Assembly: GCA_030615865.1 (NCBI GenBank)
Contig: JAUWYK010000013.1
Coordinates: 1-31,083, forward strand
From: Dehalococcoidia bacterium
GTDB lineage: Bacteria; Chloroflexota; Dehalococcoidia; Dehalococcoidales; JAUWYK01
DNA length: 31,083 nucleotides
Direction of reading: 5' to 3'
Below the pieces are notes generated by a model, which saw only the letters and a program-made list of their open reading frames with translations, did not search any database and was not told where the DNA came from. Numbering within the stretch: position 1 is the first letter of the stretch; each line of letters opens with the position of its first letter. The translations under genes were made by a program, and so were the position numbers. Below are positions 16,302 to 23,207 of the stretch, in pieces.

Positions 16302-17852
16302 CTAATGGACCTTTTTCTCATATCCTTTCCAATATCTATCTCTTATCTCGTTTTTCATTATTTTGCCACTGCCAGTCATAGGCAAGCTATCCCAAAACTC
16401 TACTGACTTCGGTTTCTTGTAGCTTGCCAGACGCTCCTTGCAAAAATTGATTATCTCGTCTTCAGTAGCTGTCATCCCCTCCCGCAAAACTATCACCGCC
16501 TTTACCGATTCACCCCACTTTTCATCAGGTACTCCCATCACAGCAGCCTCCTGTACTGCAGGGTGGGTATATAGTACTTCCTCCACTTCTCGAGAATAAA
16601 TGTTCTCTCCGCCACTAATTATCATGTCCTTTTTTCTGTCCACGATGTAGATATAACCATCCTCATCCATCCTGCCCATATCACCGGTATAAAGCCAGCC
16701 ACCCTTTATTGTTTCTGCCGTCTCCTTCGGCAACTTCCAATACTCTTTCATTATCCTGTCACTGCGGGCTATTATTTCACCGACCTCACCTACAGGGACA
16801 TCGTGACCTTGCCCATCAACAATTCTGAGCTCACCTTCTCCGGGCGGCTTACCTACAGACTCCAATCTTTTGATTTCTTTCGCTGACCCCTCTATGTTAT
16901 GGTCTTCTTTCTCAAGTATGGTTAGATTGAGAGTTTCAGTCTGCCCCAGTAATTGGACAAAGATTTTGCCAAAGTGCTCAATACCCCTCTTCAACGCCTC
17001 AAAAGGCATTGGTGCCCCGGTGTAAGCTATAGTGCGCAAACTACTGAGGTCATGTTTATCTAAATCTGGGTGTTCCAACAGCCGGATGATCATCGCTGGC
17101 ACCAAACAAGTATAGGTTACTTTTTCCCTCTCGATAGTTTCTAGAACTGCGGTCTCATCAAATTTTTTATGGACCACTATCGTGGCACCATAGGCAAATG
17201 CGGGAAACAGGTAAGCCGCGGAGCCGGCAACATGAAAAAAGGGCATCACACATAAGGCAATGTCATCAGGGGTAAAATTTTGACCGACCGCGGCGGCCTC
17301 CGCTAGGAGGCTTTTATGAGTATGAATAGCTCCCTTGGGTCGTCCCGTGGTACCGCTGGTATAAAACAAAGTACAGGGGTCGTCCGCTTCTACCTCATCC
17401 ACCGGCTCATCTGGGGGGAAGCTGCTGATTAACTGTTCATAGCTCGCCATATTGTCTACAGCCGCGTCGAGGCAGATAAAATTCTTGACCCCAGTGAGTT
17501 CATGGCGAATAGGAAGAATAGTGTTGACAAATTCCTTTTCTAATATTAAGGTGTTGGCTTCAGAATTATTTATCAAATAGACTAGTTCCCTGCCCACAGA
17601 TCTATAATTAAGTAGCACACAAATTCTGCCTGCTTTAGCAATGTTAAACACCTCAAAATATTGAGCGCAGTTATAAGCCAGTAGACCTACCCGGTCTCCT
17701 TTCCTAACCCCCATGCTGGCTAAGGCATTTATGAGGCTATTCACCCTTTGATTAACCTGCTTAAAGGTGTAGCGCTTGTTTTCAAAGATAAAAGCCGTCT
17801 TGTCTGAGTATATCTGGGCGTTTTTGTTGATAACTTCTTTTAATGTTTGCAC
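16302..17852 (-). CDS. Acyl-CoA ligase (AMP-forming)
   Basis: This 516-residue member of the ANL superfamily contains LFYTSGTTGRPKG (162-174, nucleotide loop), LGQTETLNL (302-310), GWLYTGDMGR (385-394), DRKKDMIISGGENIYSREVE (hinge and A8 region, 405-424) and the C-terminal catalytic lysine in TGSGKI (Lys497). It activates a carboxylic acid to its CoA ester using ATP; the chain or ring specificity is not readable. The start is GTG 17852 with AAGG five bases before it. It is the first gene of the minus-strand run, downstream of a plausible TTGACA promoter. It may supply the CoA ester for the CaiB-type transferase next to it. Confidence 0.9.
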   Translation of the reverse strand: MQTLKEVINKNAQIYSDKTAFIFENKRYTFKQVNQRVNSLINALASMGVRKGDRVGLLAYNCAQYFEVFNIAKAGRICVLLNYRSVGRELVYLINNSEANTLILEKEFVNTILPIRHELTGVKNFICLDAAVDNMASYEQLISSFPPDEPVDEVEADDPCTLFYTSGTTGRPKGAIHTHKSLLAEAAAVGQNFTPDDIALCVMPFFHVAGSAAYLFPAFAYGATIVVHKKFDETAVLETIEREKVTYTCLVPAMIIRLLEHPDLDKHDLSSLRTIAYTGAPMPFEALKRGIEHFGKIFVQLLGQTETLNLTILEKEDHNIEGSAKEIKRLESVGKPPGEGELRIVDGQGHDVPVGEVGEIIARSDRIMKEYWKLPKETAETIKGGWLYTGDMGRMDEDGYIYIVDRKKDMIISGGENIYSREVEEVLYTHPAVQEAAVMGVPDEKWGESVKAVIVLREGMTATEDEIINFCKERLASYKKPKSVEFWDSLPMTGSGKIMKNEIRDRYWKGYEKKVH

Positions 17853-17959
17853 TTTTGCCTTAGAGTTCCTTTCACATCAAGAATTCCCTAGCGACTAAAC
17901 CATCTTAATCTATCTCTACTGTGCGTCGCCAGCACATATGGCACAACTTGCCAATGGAC

Positions 17960-17988
17960 ACTTTAAGTAGTTGATTCAGCATTGTCAA
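17960..17988 (-). promoter_or_regulatory. Promoter candidate for the ligase/CoA-transferase transcript
   Basis: Reading leftward: TTGACA (17988-17983), 17-base spacer, TAAAGT (17965-17960). The -35 is a perfect sigma-70 match and the -10 has four of six. It would give a leader of about 100 bases before GTG 17852. The TTGAACAAA half-site lies six bases upstream of the -35 box. Confidence 0.5.
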
Positions 17989-17994
17989 GTGTAT

Positions 17995-18003
17995 TTGAAC
18001 AAA
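17995..18003. promoter_or_regulatory. TTGAACAAA half-site next to the ligase promoter
   Basis: The nine bases equal one full arm of the dyad at 13360-13384. Here there is no second arm nearby. The position just upstream of a -35 box would suit an activator, or a repressor that covers the promoter edge. Confidence 0.35.
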
Positions 18004-18022
18004 CGGCATTTCACCTTCTTAG

Positions 18023-18037
18023 GTCATACCTTATGAC
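18023..18037. repeat. Small dyad GTCATA-N3-TATGAC
   Basis: A perfect six-base inverted repeat with a three-base spacer, between the two divergent promoters. It may be an operator. It is short enough that chance cannot be excluded. Confidence 0.3.
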
Positions 18038-18060
18038 GTCGCCATTGAACGATTGTCCAT

Positions 18061-18080
18061 TTTGTGTATCATTACACAAA
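18061..18080. promoter_or_regulatory. Perfect dyad TTTGTGTA-N4-TACACAAA, operator candidate
   Basis: Eight-base arms with a four-base spacer lie between the leftward promoter (17960-17988) and the rightward one (18158-18186). Size, symmetry and position are typical of a dimeric repressor site (TetR, GntR or similar) controlling both directions. No regulator gene is in the window, so the protein would be encoded elsewhere. Confidence 0.5.
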
Positions 18081-18157
18081 TTAGCATATTACCACCCTCT
18101 CTACCTGAAGAGTCCAAATTCACCTTAAAAATCGACGCGGAAATCAGGCCACTATTC

Positions 18158-18186
18158 TTGATTTATAGCGTCGCCAGAGTTATCAT
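18158..18186 (+). promoter_or_regulatory. Promoter candidate for oxidoreductase copy 2 and SDR
   Basis: TTGATT (18158-18163), 17-base spacer, TATCAT (18181-18186): four and five of six matches to the sigma-70 boxes. It lies outside the duplicated leader, so copy 1 does not share it. The transcript leader would be about 120 bases. Confidence 0.42.
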
Positions 18187-18250
18187 TGAATGACATTAAT
18201 GGGAAACATTGACAGCAAGTATCGAGAGCAACCCCGAAGTACAACACAAA

Positions 18251-19910
18251 GGTCGTATAAGGAAAACGAACTCTAGATTTTAGCTATAGCGGACTTAACA
18301 GGAGGTGTTACCTTGGCTGAAACAAGTTACGATGTTATAGTTGTTGGAGGGGGGCACCACGGACTGATAATAGCCTGTTACTTACAAAAAGCGGGGATGA
18401 GTACGGCGATACTGGAAAGGCAGGCAAAGTTAGGCGGTGCTGTTACCAGCGAAGAAGGCCCTGTGCCTGGGTTTCTCTTAAATGAATGTGCACATTGGAC
18501 GCGCTTTTATTCTCATCCCGCCTACAGTAATTTCAATCTAAGGGAAAAGGGACTGGAGTATGTTTTCCCAGAGCACAGTGAAGCAATGGTTTTTGACAAT
18601 GACACCTGTCTGGTAGGCTACTCAGCCATGAGAGTGGTTGACCCCATTACCGGCCGAGCTGAGTTTTCCGATGAGAATACTCAGAAGACTCTTAAGCAGA
18701 TTGCCCGGTTCTCACGAAACGATGCTAACACCGCTGAGGAATTACTACGGCGGTACCTGGCAAAGTGGCGAGATGCCTTTCGCAAGTACCGTTTCAGCCC
18801 ACCTACCCCTTGGGGAGAGAAGAACGAACTGGAGAAACTGTGTGATGACCCCAAGGATGGTATCGACCCGGTATACCACTATATGACCTGCCAGCAGATT
18901 GCCTATGACCTCTTTGAGAGCGAAGAGCTGAGGACGCTTTTCATACGAGGAGCAATGACCTCTACCGGTTGCAGCCCTGACGATGTACTTGGCCCCTATG
19001 TTTTCGTTCACACCATTGGTCTGGTTCTCTCCTGGGAACCAGCTGCCATCGCTATAGGTGGTAGTCAGAGCATAAGTAATGCTTTGGAAAAGGCATTCAC
19101 CGAGATGGGAGGGGAGTGCTTTGTCAACAGCGAGGTGGTAAAGCTTCTCATCGAGGGTGGTAAGGCTAAGGGGGTTCGACTGAAGGACGGAACCGAGATA
19201 GAGGCAAAAGAGCTGGTAGTGAGTGATCTGAGTGCTTTCCAGACAATCTGTCAGCTCATTGGTGAAGACCATGTCAGCCCTAAGATTATGAAGCGGGTGC
19301 AGAATATCAGATATAACCGCCACAATGTCATATGGGCAAACTTTGCCGTGCACGAGTTACCTAAGTACAAAGCTGCTTGCTTTAACCCAGACTGTGGCTT
19401 GCAGCCTAGACTATACATCGGACCAAGAAATGCTGACTACATAGCTACCCGGTACTGTGCTGAAATCCTGGTCAACGGGATGGCTAGTAGACTATTTTTG
19501 TTTACTGCTGCCGACTCTGTGTGGGATAAGACCCGTGCTCCTGAGGGCAAGCATATCATCGGGGTAGAGGAGTTTTCCGCACCGGCCAGATTCTTCTCGC
19601 CAACTGAATGGGAGCATATCAGGAATGAATTCGCCTTCGAAATAGTGGAACAGTGGGGAGAGTATGCTCCTAACATGACTCACGATAATGTCATCGCCAG
19701 TCGCGTAGTCACCCCTTATGATATTCAGTCCCGACATATAAATATGCCTGAAGGCTCCATTGCCTGTGGGGATATGCTCCTCTCCCAGCAGGACAGGTTC
19801 CGGCCTATACCTGAGCTGTCTAATTACAGAACCCCGGTAAAGAATTTCTATCTATGTTCTTCGGCCGCCCACTCTGGCGTAGGCACCGGCAGGGGAAGTG
19901 GCTACTGCTG
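18251..19910. repeat. Right arm of the 1.66-kb inverted repeat
   Basis: This arm matches the reverse complement of 1-1659 with one single-base length difference in the leader (TTAACAGG here, TTAAAGG there). Similarity begins abruptly at GGTCGTATAAGG. It probably extends beyond 19910, but the other arm leaves the window there. Confidence 0.93.
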
Positions 19911-19965
19911 TTACCAAACCATAGCTGAGGACCTCGGCCTGAAAATGGTGGGGGAGAGGAAATGA
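18313..19965 (+). CDS. FAD-dependent phytoene-desaturase-like oxidoreductase, copy 2
   Basis: This 550-residue protein starts at TTG 18313 behind AGGAGGTG. The FAD glycine motif VGGGHHG is at 11-17, ERQAKLGGAV follows, a GGSQSISNALEKA helix lies in mid-protein (the second FAD/substrate region, followed by GVRLKDGTEIEAKELVVS), and the C-terminal FAD-contact segment contains SAAHSGVGTGRGSGY. It belongs to COG1233. The paralogue at 23208-24872 shares the same layout, including a PPWG/TPWG block before D-D-P. The stop overlaps the SDR start (ATGA), so the two are coupled: one flavoprotein oxidation step paired with one NAD-linked alcohol step is the natural reading. Substrate unknown. Confidence 0.88.
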   Translation: MAETSYDVIVVGGGHHGLIIACYLQKAGMSTAILERQAKLGGAVTSEEGPVPGFLLNECAHWTRFYSHPAYSNFNLREKGLEYVFPEHSEAMVFDNDTCLVGYSAMRVVDPITGRAEFSDENTQKTLKQIARFSRNDANTAEELLRRYLAKWRDAFRKYRFSPPTPWGEKNELEKLCDDPKDGIDPVYHYMTCQQIAYDLFESEELRTLFIRGAMTSTGCSPDDVLGPYVFVHTIGLVLSWEPAAIAIGGSQSISNALEKAFTEMGGECFVNSEVVKLLIEGGKAKGVRLKDGTEIEAKELVVSDLSAFQTICQLIGEDHVSPKIMKRVQNIRYNRHNVIWANFAVHELPKYKAACFNPDCGLQPRLYIGPRNADYIATRYCAEILVNGMASRLFLFTAADSVWDKTRAPEGKHIIGVEEFSAPARFFSPTEWEHIRNEFAFEIVEQWGEYAPNMTHDNVIASRVVTPYDIQSRHINMPEGSIACGDMLLSQQDRFRPIPELSNYRTPVKNFYLCSSAAHSGVGTGRGSGYCCYQTIAEDLGLKMVGERK

Positions 19966-20717
19966 GAAGGCTAGAAGACAAGGTAGCTATAGTAACTGGC
20001 GGTGCTAGTGGACTGGGTAAGACTTTTTGTTTAGCCCTGGCCGAGCAAGGGGCTAAGCTGGTGGTAGCTGATATTAAGGATGAAGAAGCCCAAAAAACAG
20101 CCAGGGAAATCCAGGCCAAAGGCGGCTCAGCACTTTCCCTTAAGGTAGATGTTACCTCGGAGGAGGCTACTCTCGGCATGGCTCAAGGAACATTGAAACA
20201 ATTCGGCCGAATAGATATCCTGGTTAACAATGCGGCTATGGTATACGGTATAACCCGAAAACCATTTACTGAAATCCCACCAGCCGAGTGGGATAAACTG
20301 ATGGCGGTGAACCTGAAAGGGGTATTCTTATGTTGTCGAGCGGTATTCCCCCAGATGAAAAAGCAGGGGAAGGGCAAGATTATCAATCTTACCTCGGAAA
20401 CAGCTTTCACTGGTTCTAATAATTTAATCCACTATGTAACGTCCAAAGGTGGTATCATCAGCTTCACTCGAGCCCTGGCCGGAGAGGTAGGCCAGTATGG
20501 TATATGCGTCAATGCTATAGGTCCTGGCTTCACTGATTCTGAGTCAAGCCGGTCTTTGACCGATGATATTACCAGGTATGATGTCAGTCTTACCCCCCTT
20601 GGGCGTCTGGAGCAACCTGAAGACTTGGTTGGAGCTCTCGTATTCTTGGCTAGTGACGAGAGTGATTTCATCACCGGACAAACGCTGGTAGTGGATGGGG
20701 GCAGGTATATGCATTAA
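19962..20717 (+). CDS. Short-chain dehydrogenase/reductase (SDR)
   Basis: This 251-residue classical SDR has TGGASGLG (12-19) for the cofactor, Asp37 at the end of the second strand (VVAD, pointing to NAD(H) preference), NNAA (89-92), Asn117, and the catalytic Ser145, Tyr158 and Lys162 (YVTSK). The C-terminal ITGQTLVVDGG is typical of FabG-like members. It interconverts an alcohol and a ketone. If it acts with the carboxylase-like system it would make the ketone, as 1-phenylethanol dehydrogenase does for acetophenone carboxylase. That link is inference. The ATG overlaps the previous stop and is preceded by GAGAGG. Confidence 0.92.
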   Translation: MRRLEDKVAIVTGGASGLGKTFCLALAEQGAKLVVADIKDEEAQKTAREIQAKGGSALSLKVDVTSEEATLGMAQGTLKQFGRIDILVNNAAMVYGITRKPFTEIPPAEWDKLMAVNLKGVFLCCRAVFPQMKKQGKGKIINLTSETAFTGSNNLIHYVTSKGGIISFTRALAGEVGQYGICVNAIGPGFTDSESSRSLTDDITRYDVSLTPLGRLEQPEDLVGALVFLASDESDFITGQTLVVDGGRYMH

Positions 20718-20722
20718 GTGCG

Positions 20723-20766
20723 CAAGATAGGCGGCTGGAAAGGAAGCTTATCTTGTTTGAAGCTTA
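20723..20766. repeat. Small dyad and direct repeat between SDR and UPF0261 genes
   Basis: CAAGATA (20723-20729) and TATCTTG (20749-20755) form a seven-base dyad with a 19-base loop. GAAGCTTA occurs twice (20743-20750 and 20759-20766). A weak attenuator or operator is possible. There is no U-run strong enough to call a terminator. Confidence 0.25.
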
Positions 20767-20782
20767 ACTTATGGAGAATGCT

Positions 20783-22012
20783 ATGGGCAAGAAATATGTA
20801 GTAGTTATTGGAACGCTGGACACCAAAGGGGAAGAAATACTGTTCCTAAAGCAACAGATTGAGCGGAAACACTGCGGTGCGATTGTTATCGATGTAAGCA
20901 TGGGTAGCGAACCATCCTTTAAAGCCGATGTTGGGCCGGCAGAAATTGCGCGCTTAGGCGGGCAGACCATTGGGGAAATTAGATTATCTAAAGATAGGAA
21001 TTGGGTGACTCAGGTCATGGAAAGAGGCGCCGTGGAGAAGGTCAAGCAGCTTTACTCCGCAGGGGAAGTCGGCGGAATTATGGCAGTAGGCGGCTCTACC
21101 GTGGCACTCTTTGGAGCTCAGGTGATGAAGTTGCTTCCCTTTGGCATACCTAAGGTTATCGTTTGTCCCGGAGTGATTCCGGCACATGTACGCAGATTGT
21201 GCGATACCATGGACATGATTTTAATGCAGGGTGTAGTAGATTTTGCCGGGCTCAATGAGCTGGTTATGAGTATACTGGTTCGAGCTGCCGGTGCTATCTG
21301 CGGCATGGTAGAGGACTCTGGTGAAGCTATCTCCCGTCTGCTCGAGAAATCAGTCGCCATAACCCAGCTCGGTTGGTCTGATAACTGTGCCAGGCTTGTT
21401 AAGCGGCATCTGGAAGAGAGAGGATACCGTGTTTATCCCTTTCCCGCTCAGGGAATAGGTGATAGAGCCATGGATGATTTGATACTTAAGGGCTTTTTTG
21501 ATGGGGTGATAGATATAGCTTCGGCTGGTGTAATTGAGGAGATTTTCGCCGGTACTCGTGCGGCAGGTCCTAAAAGGCTTGAGGCAGCCGGAGAAAGAGG
21601 TCTGCCACAAGTCATTGCTCCTTGCAGTATAAATATAACCAATGCTAGCCTAACCAGAAGACAATCGGAAAAATACGTTTCCAGAGAGAAAAAAATGAAA
21701 CAGGACGAAGCTCGTGTAGAGACACGATACAATCAGGAAGAATTAGTAACTGCCGCCAAAGTGTATGCCGACAAACTGAATAAGGCCAAGGGACCAGTAA
21801 AAATCTTATTCCCAACCCGGGGTTGGTCTTCGTTAGATAGAGAAGGTTCAGTACTACATGCTCCTGAGGAAGATAAGGTATTCGTCGAAGAACTCAGAAG
21901 AAATTTGAAACCGGAAATCGGAATTGAGGAACTGGACTGTCATCTTGAAGATGCCGAGTTCGCCCTAGCTCTTGTTGAGACTTTCGTTCGAATAGATCAA
22001 TCCAGAAAGTAA
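20783..22012 (+). CDS. UPF0261/Tm-1-like ATP-binding-domain protein
   Basis: The 409 residues match the UPF0261 family across both domains: N-terminal VVVIGTLDTKGEEILFL and VIDVSMGSEP, AVGGSTVALFGAQVM, and C-terminal GVIDIASAGVIEEIFAG, AAGPKRLEAAGERGLPQVIAP and FPTRGWSSLD. The N-domain resembles the plant Tm-1 nucleotide-binding domain and the C-domain is barrel-like. The bacterial role is not established. An ATG at 20771 is in frame, but the ATG at 20783 has GGAG six bases before it while the first has none, so I place the start at 20783. It lies 65 bases after the SDR gene on the same strand and probably on the same transcript. It converges with the next gene. Confidence 0.85.
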   Translation: MGKKYVVVIGTLDTKGEEILFLKQQIERKHCGAIVIDVSMGSEPSFKADVGPAEIARLGGQTIGEIRLSKDRNWVTQVMERGAVEKVKQLYSAGEVGGIMAVGGSTVALFGAQVMKLLPFGIPKVIVCPGVIPAHVRRLCDTMDMILMQGVVDFAGLNELVMSILVRAAGAICGMVEDSGEAISRLLEKSVAITQLGWSDNCARLVKRHLEERGYRVYPFPAQGIGDRAMDDLILKGFFDGVIDIASAGVIEEIFAGTRAAGPKRLEAAGERGLPQVIAPCSINITNASLTRRQSEKYVSREKKMKQDEARVETRYNQEELVTAAKVYADKLNKAKGPVKILFPTRGWSSLDREGSVLHAPEEDKVFVEELRRNLKPEIGIEELDCHLEDAEFALALVETFVRIDQSRK

Positions 22013-22083
22013 GTTTCTTGGTTCAAAGTCGGAGCGGTGCCTCTTCACTCATCGCTGCATCTTTTGCATTGGCTGTTCATTCG

Positions 22084-23127
22084 TCAGGATCTAAAGCTCC
22101 TTATCATCCTGTCTATTATCTTATCGGTGGCGCTTTTCTTTTCAGGTATACCTACTTGAGGACGCGTCTGCAACAGAACAACATTCTCACGGGCAGGTAA
22201 GCTGCCATCAATTGCCCACTCCACATCCTGCGGAACTCCGAAGTGCGACTCCATCTTCTTAGCCAACGCAACTATATCAATCGCCTCCTCATCGCTAAGG
22301 GAAAGCTTTCCCCTCTCGTCAGCGGGAACCTCCTCTTCGCTAACCCCCTGATCTCTCATGACCACTCGCTTCTCCTTTTGGCCAGGGGTTCTTTCGATTA
22401 CTTGCATCTCTCTCTTATCCACGACAAACTTATCAGGTGTCACTCTACCACTAACCACGCTCTCGCCCAAGCCCCAATTGCTCTCGATCAGGGCCTTAGT
22501 CTCATCTCCAGTGGTCGGATGGACGGCGAGGCAAACCCCAGCTGCTCTCGCAGGCACCATCTTCAAGATGCAGACTCCTACGGGCGGGCATTTATCGACC
22601 GGCATAGCCTGACGTATAGCTGCGCTTATGCTTCGTGTATTATAAATACTTGACCATACCTTTATGACTTTCTGTAAAACTTGCTCGGCCCCTTTCACAT
22701 TGAGATAGGTTTCATATTGTCCTGGATGGCTTTTGAGTCCTGCTGATCTGACTGAAACGGCTACGTCCGTTGACCCGCATTTATCACATAGTGCTCCATA
22801 ATGACTGGCTATGGTTTCCTTCAAAGCTGGAGGCATCCCCCTTGATTCGACGATATTCCGCAGTACAAGCGATACCTGCTCAAGCTGCTCGAGATCGGCA
22901 GGGTCAATGCCTCCCGGGACGTTCTGCCGAAGGTATTGGTGTATCTCCCGATCTATGCCCGTCTCATTTATAAACCTCTTATAGGCCCTTATGGAGATGG
23001 CAAAGCCAGGAGGAGTCTGTATTCCCGCCACTTTCAGCGCCTCTCCCAAACTGGCACTTTTCTTGCCGACTATGTCGTTATATTCCTGTCCTATCTCTTC
23101 TAGCCAGTATACTTCCCTGTCCTCCAT
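22084..23127 (-). CDS. PEP-synthase-type ATP-binding protein (phenylphosphate synthase subunit-B-like)
   Basis: The 347 residues correspond to only the N-terminal ATP-grasp domain of PEP synthase/pyruvate phosphate dikinase: IVGKKSASLGEAL with TPPGFAIS, VAVSVRSAGLKSHPGQYET, IKVWSSIYNTRS, AGVCLAVHPTTGD, NWGLGESVVSG and VEWAIDG ending in LLQTRP. There is no phosphohistidine or PEP-binding domain. It would bind ATP and phosphorylate the histidine of the separate protein at 24919-26571. In phenylphosphate synthase the 40-kDa PpsB subunit has this same content. The flavoprotein gene 23208-24872 lies between the two halves. Start ATG 23127 has AGGAG/AAAGG upstream. It ends 71 bases from the convergent UPF0261 gene, with no clear terminator between. 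Confidence 0.85.
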   Translation of the reverse strand: MEDREVYWLEEIGQEYNDIVGKKSASLGEALKVAGIQTPPGFAISIRAYKRFINETGIDREIHQYLRQNVPGGIDPADLEQLEQVSLVLRNIVESRGMPPALKETIASHYGALCDKCGSTDVAVSVRSAGLKSHPGQYETYLNVKGAEQVLQKVIKVWSSIYNTRSISAAIRQAMPVDKCPPVGVCILKMVPARAAGVCLAVHPTTGDETKALIESNWGLGESVVSGRVTPDKFVVDKREMQVIERTPGQKEKRVVMRDQGVSEEEVPADERGKLSLSDEEAIDIVALAKKMESHFGVPQDVEWAIDGSLPARENVVLLQTRPQVGIPEKKSATDKIIDRMIRSFRS

Positions 23128-23207
23128 CCTTTCCCTCTCCTGACTTAGTTACATGATATGCAATCTGCTACATCCCTTTAATTGAAATCTCACGCTATAC
23201 GGCAAGT

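Larger units (their letters stand above)
17924..18176. repeat. Three spaced copies of CGTCGCCA
   Basis: The eight bases occur at 17924-17931, 18037-18044 and 18169-18176, all in the same orientation. The third copy lies in the spacer of the rightward promoter. Three copies in 253 bases is more than chance would give, but spacing is irregular (113 and 132), so a role as regulator sites is only a guess. Confidence 0.3.
17853..18312. other. Divergent control region, 460 bases, no protein gene
   Basis: This region separates the leftward ligase gene from the rightward oxidoreductase copy 2. It holds one good promoter on each strand, two perfect dyads and a nine-base half-site listed separately, and three copies of CGTCGCCA. 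Its last 62 bases (18251-18312) are the duplicated leader. I found no coding frame worth reporting in it. Confidence 0.6.
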
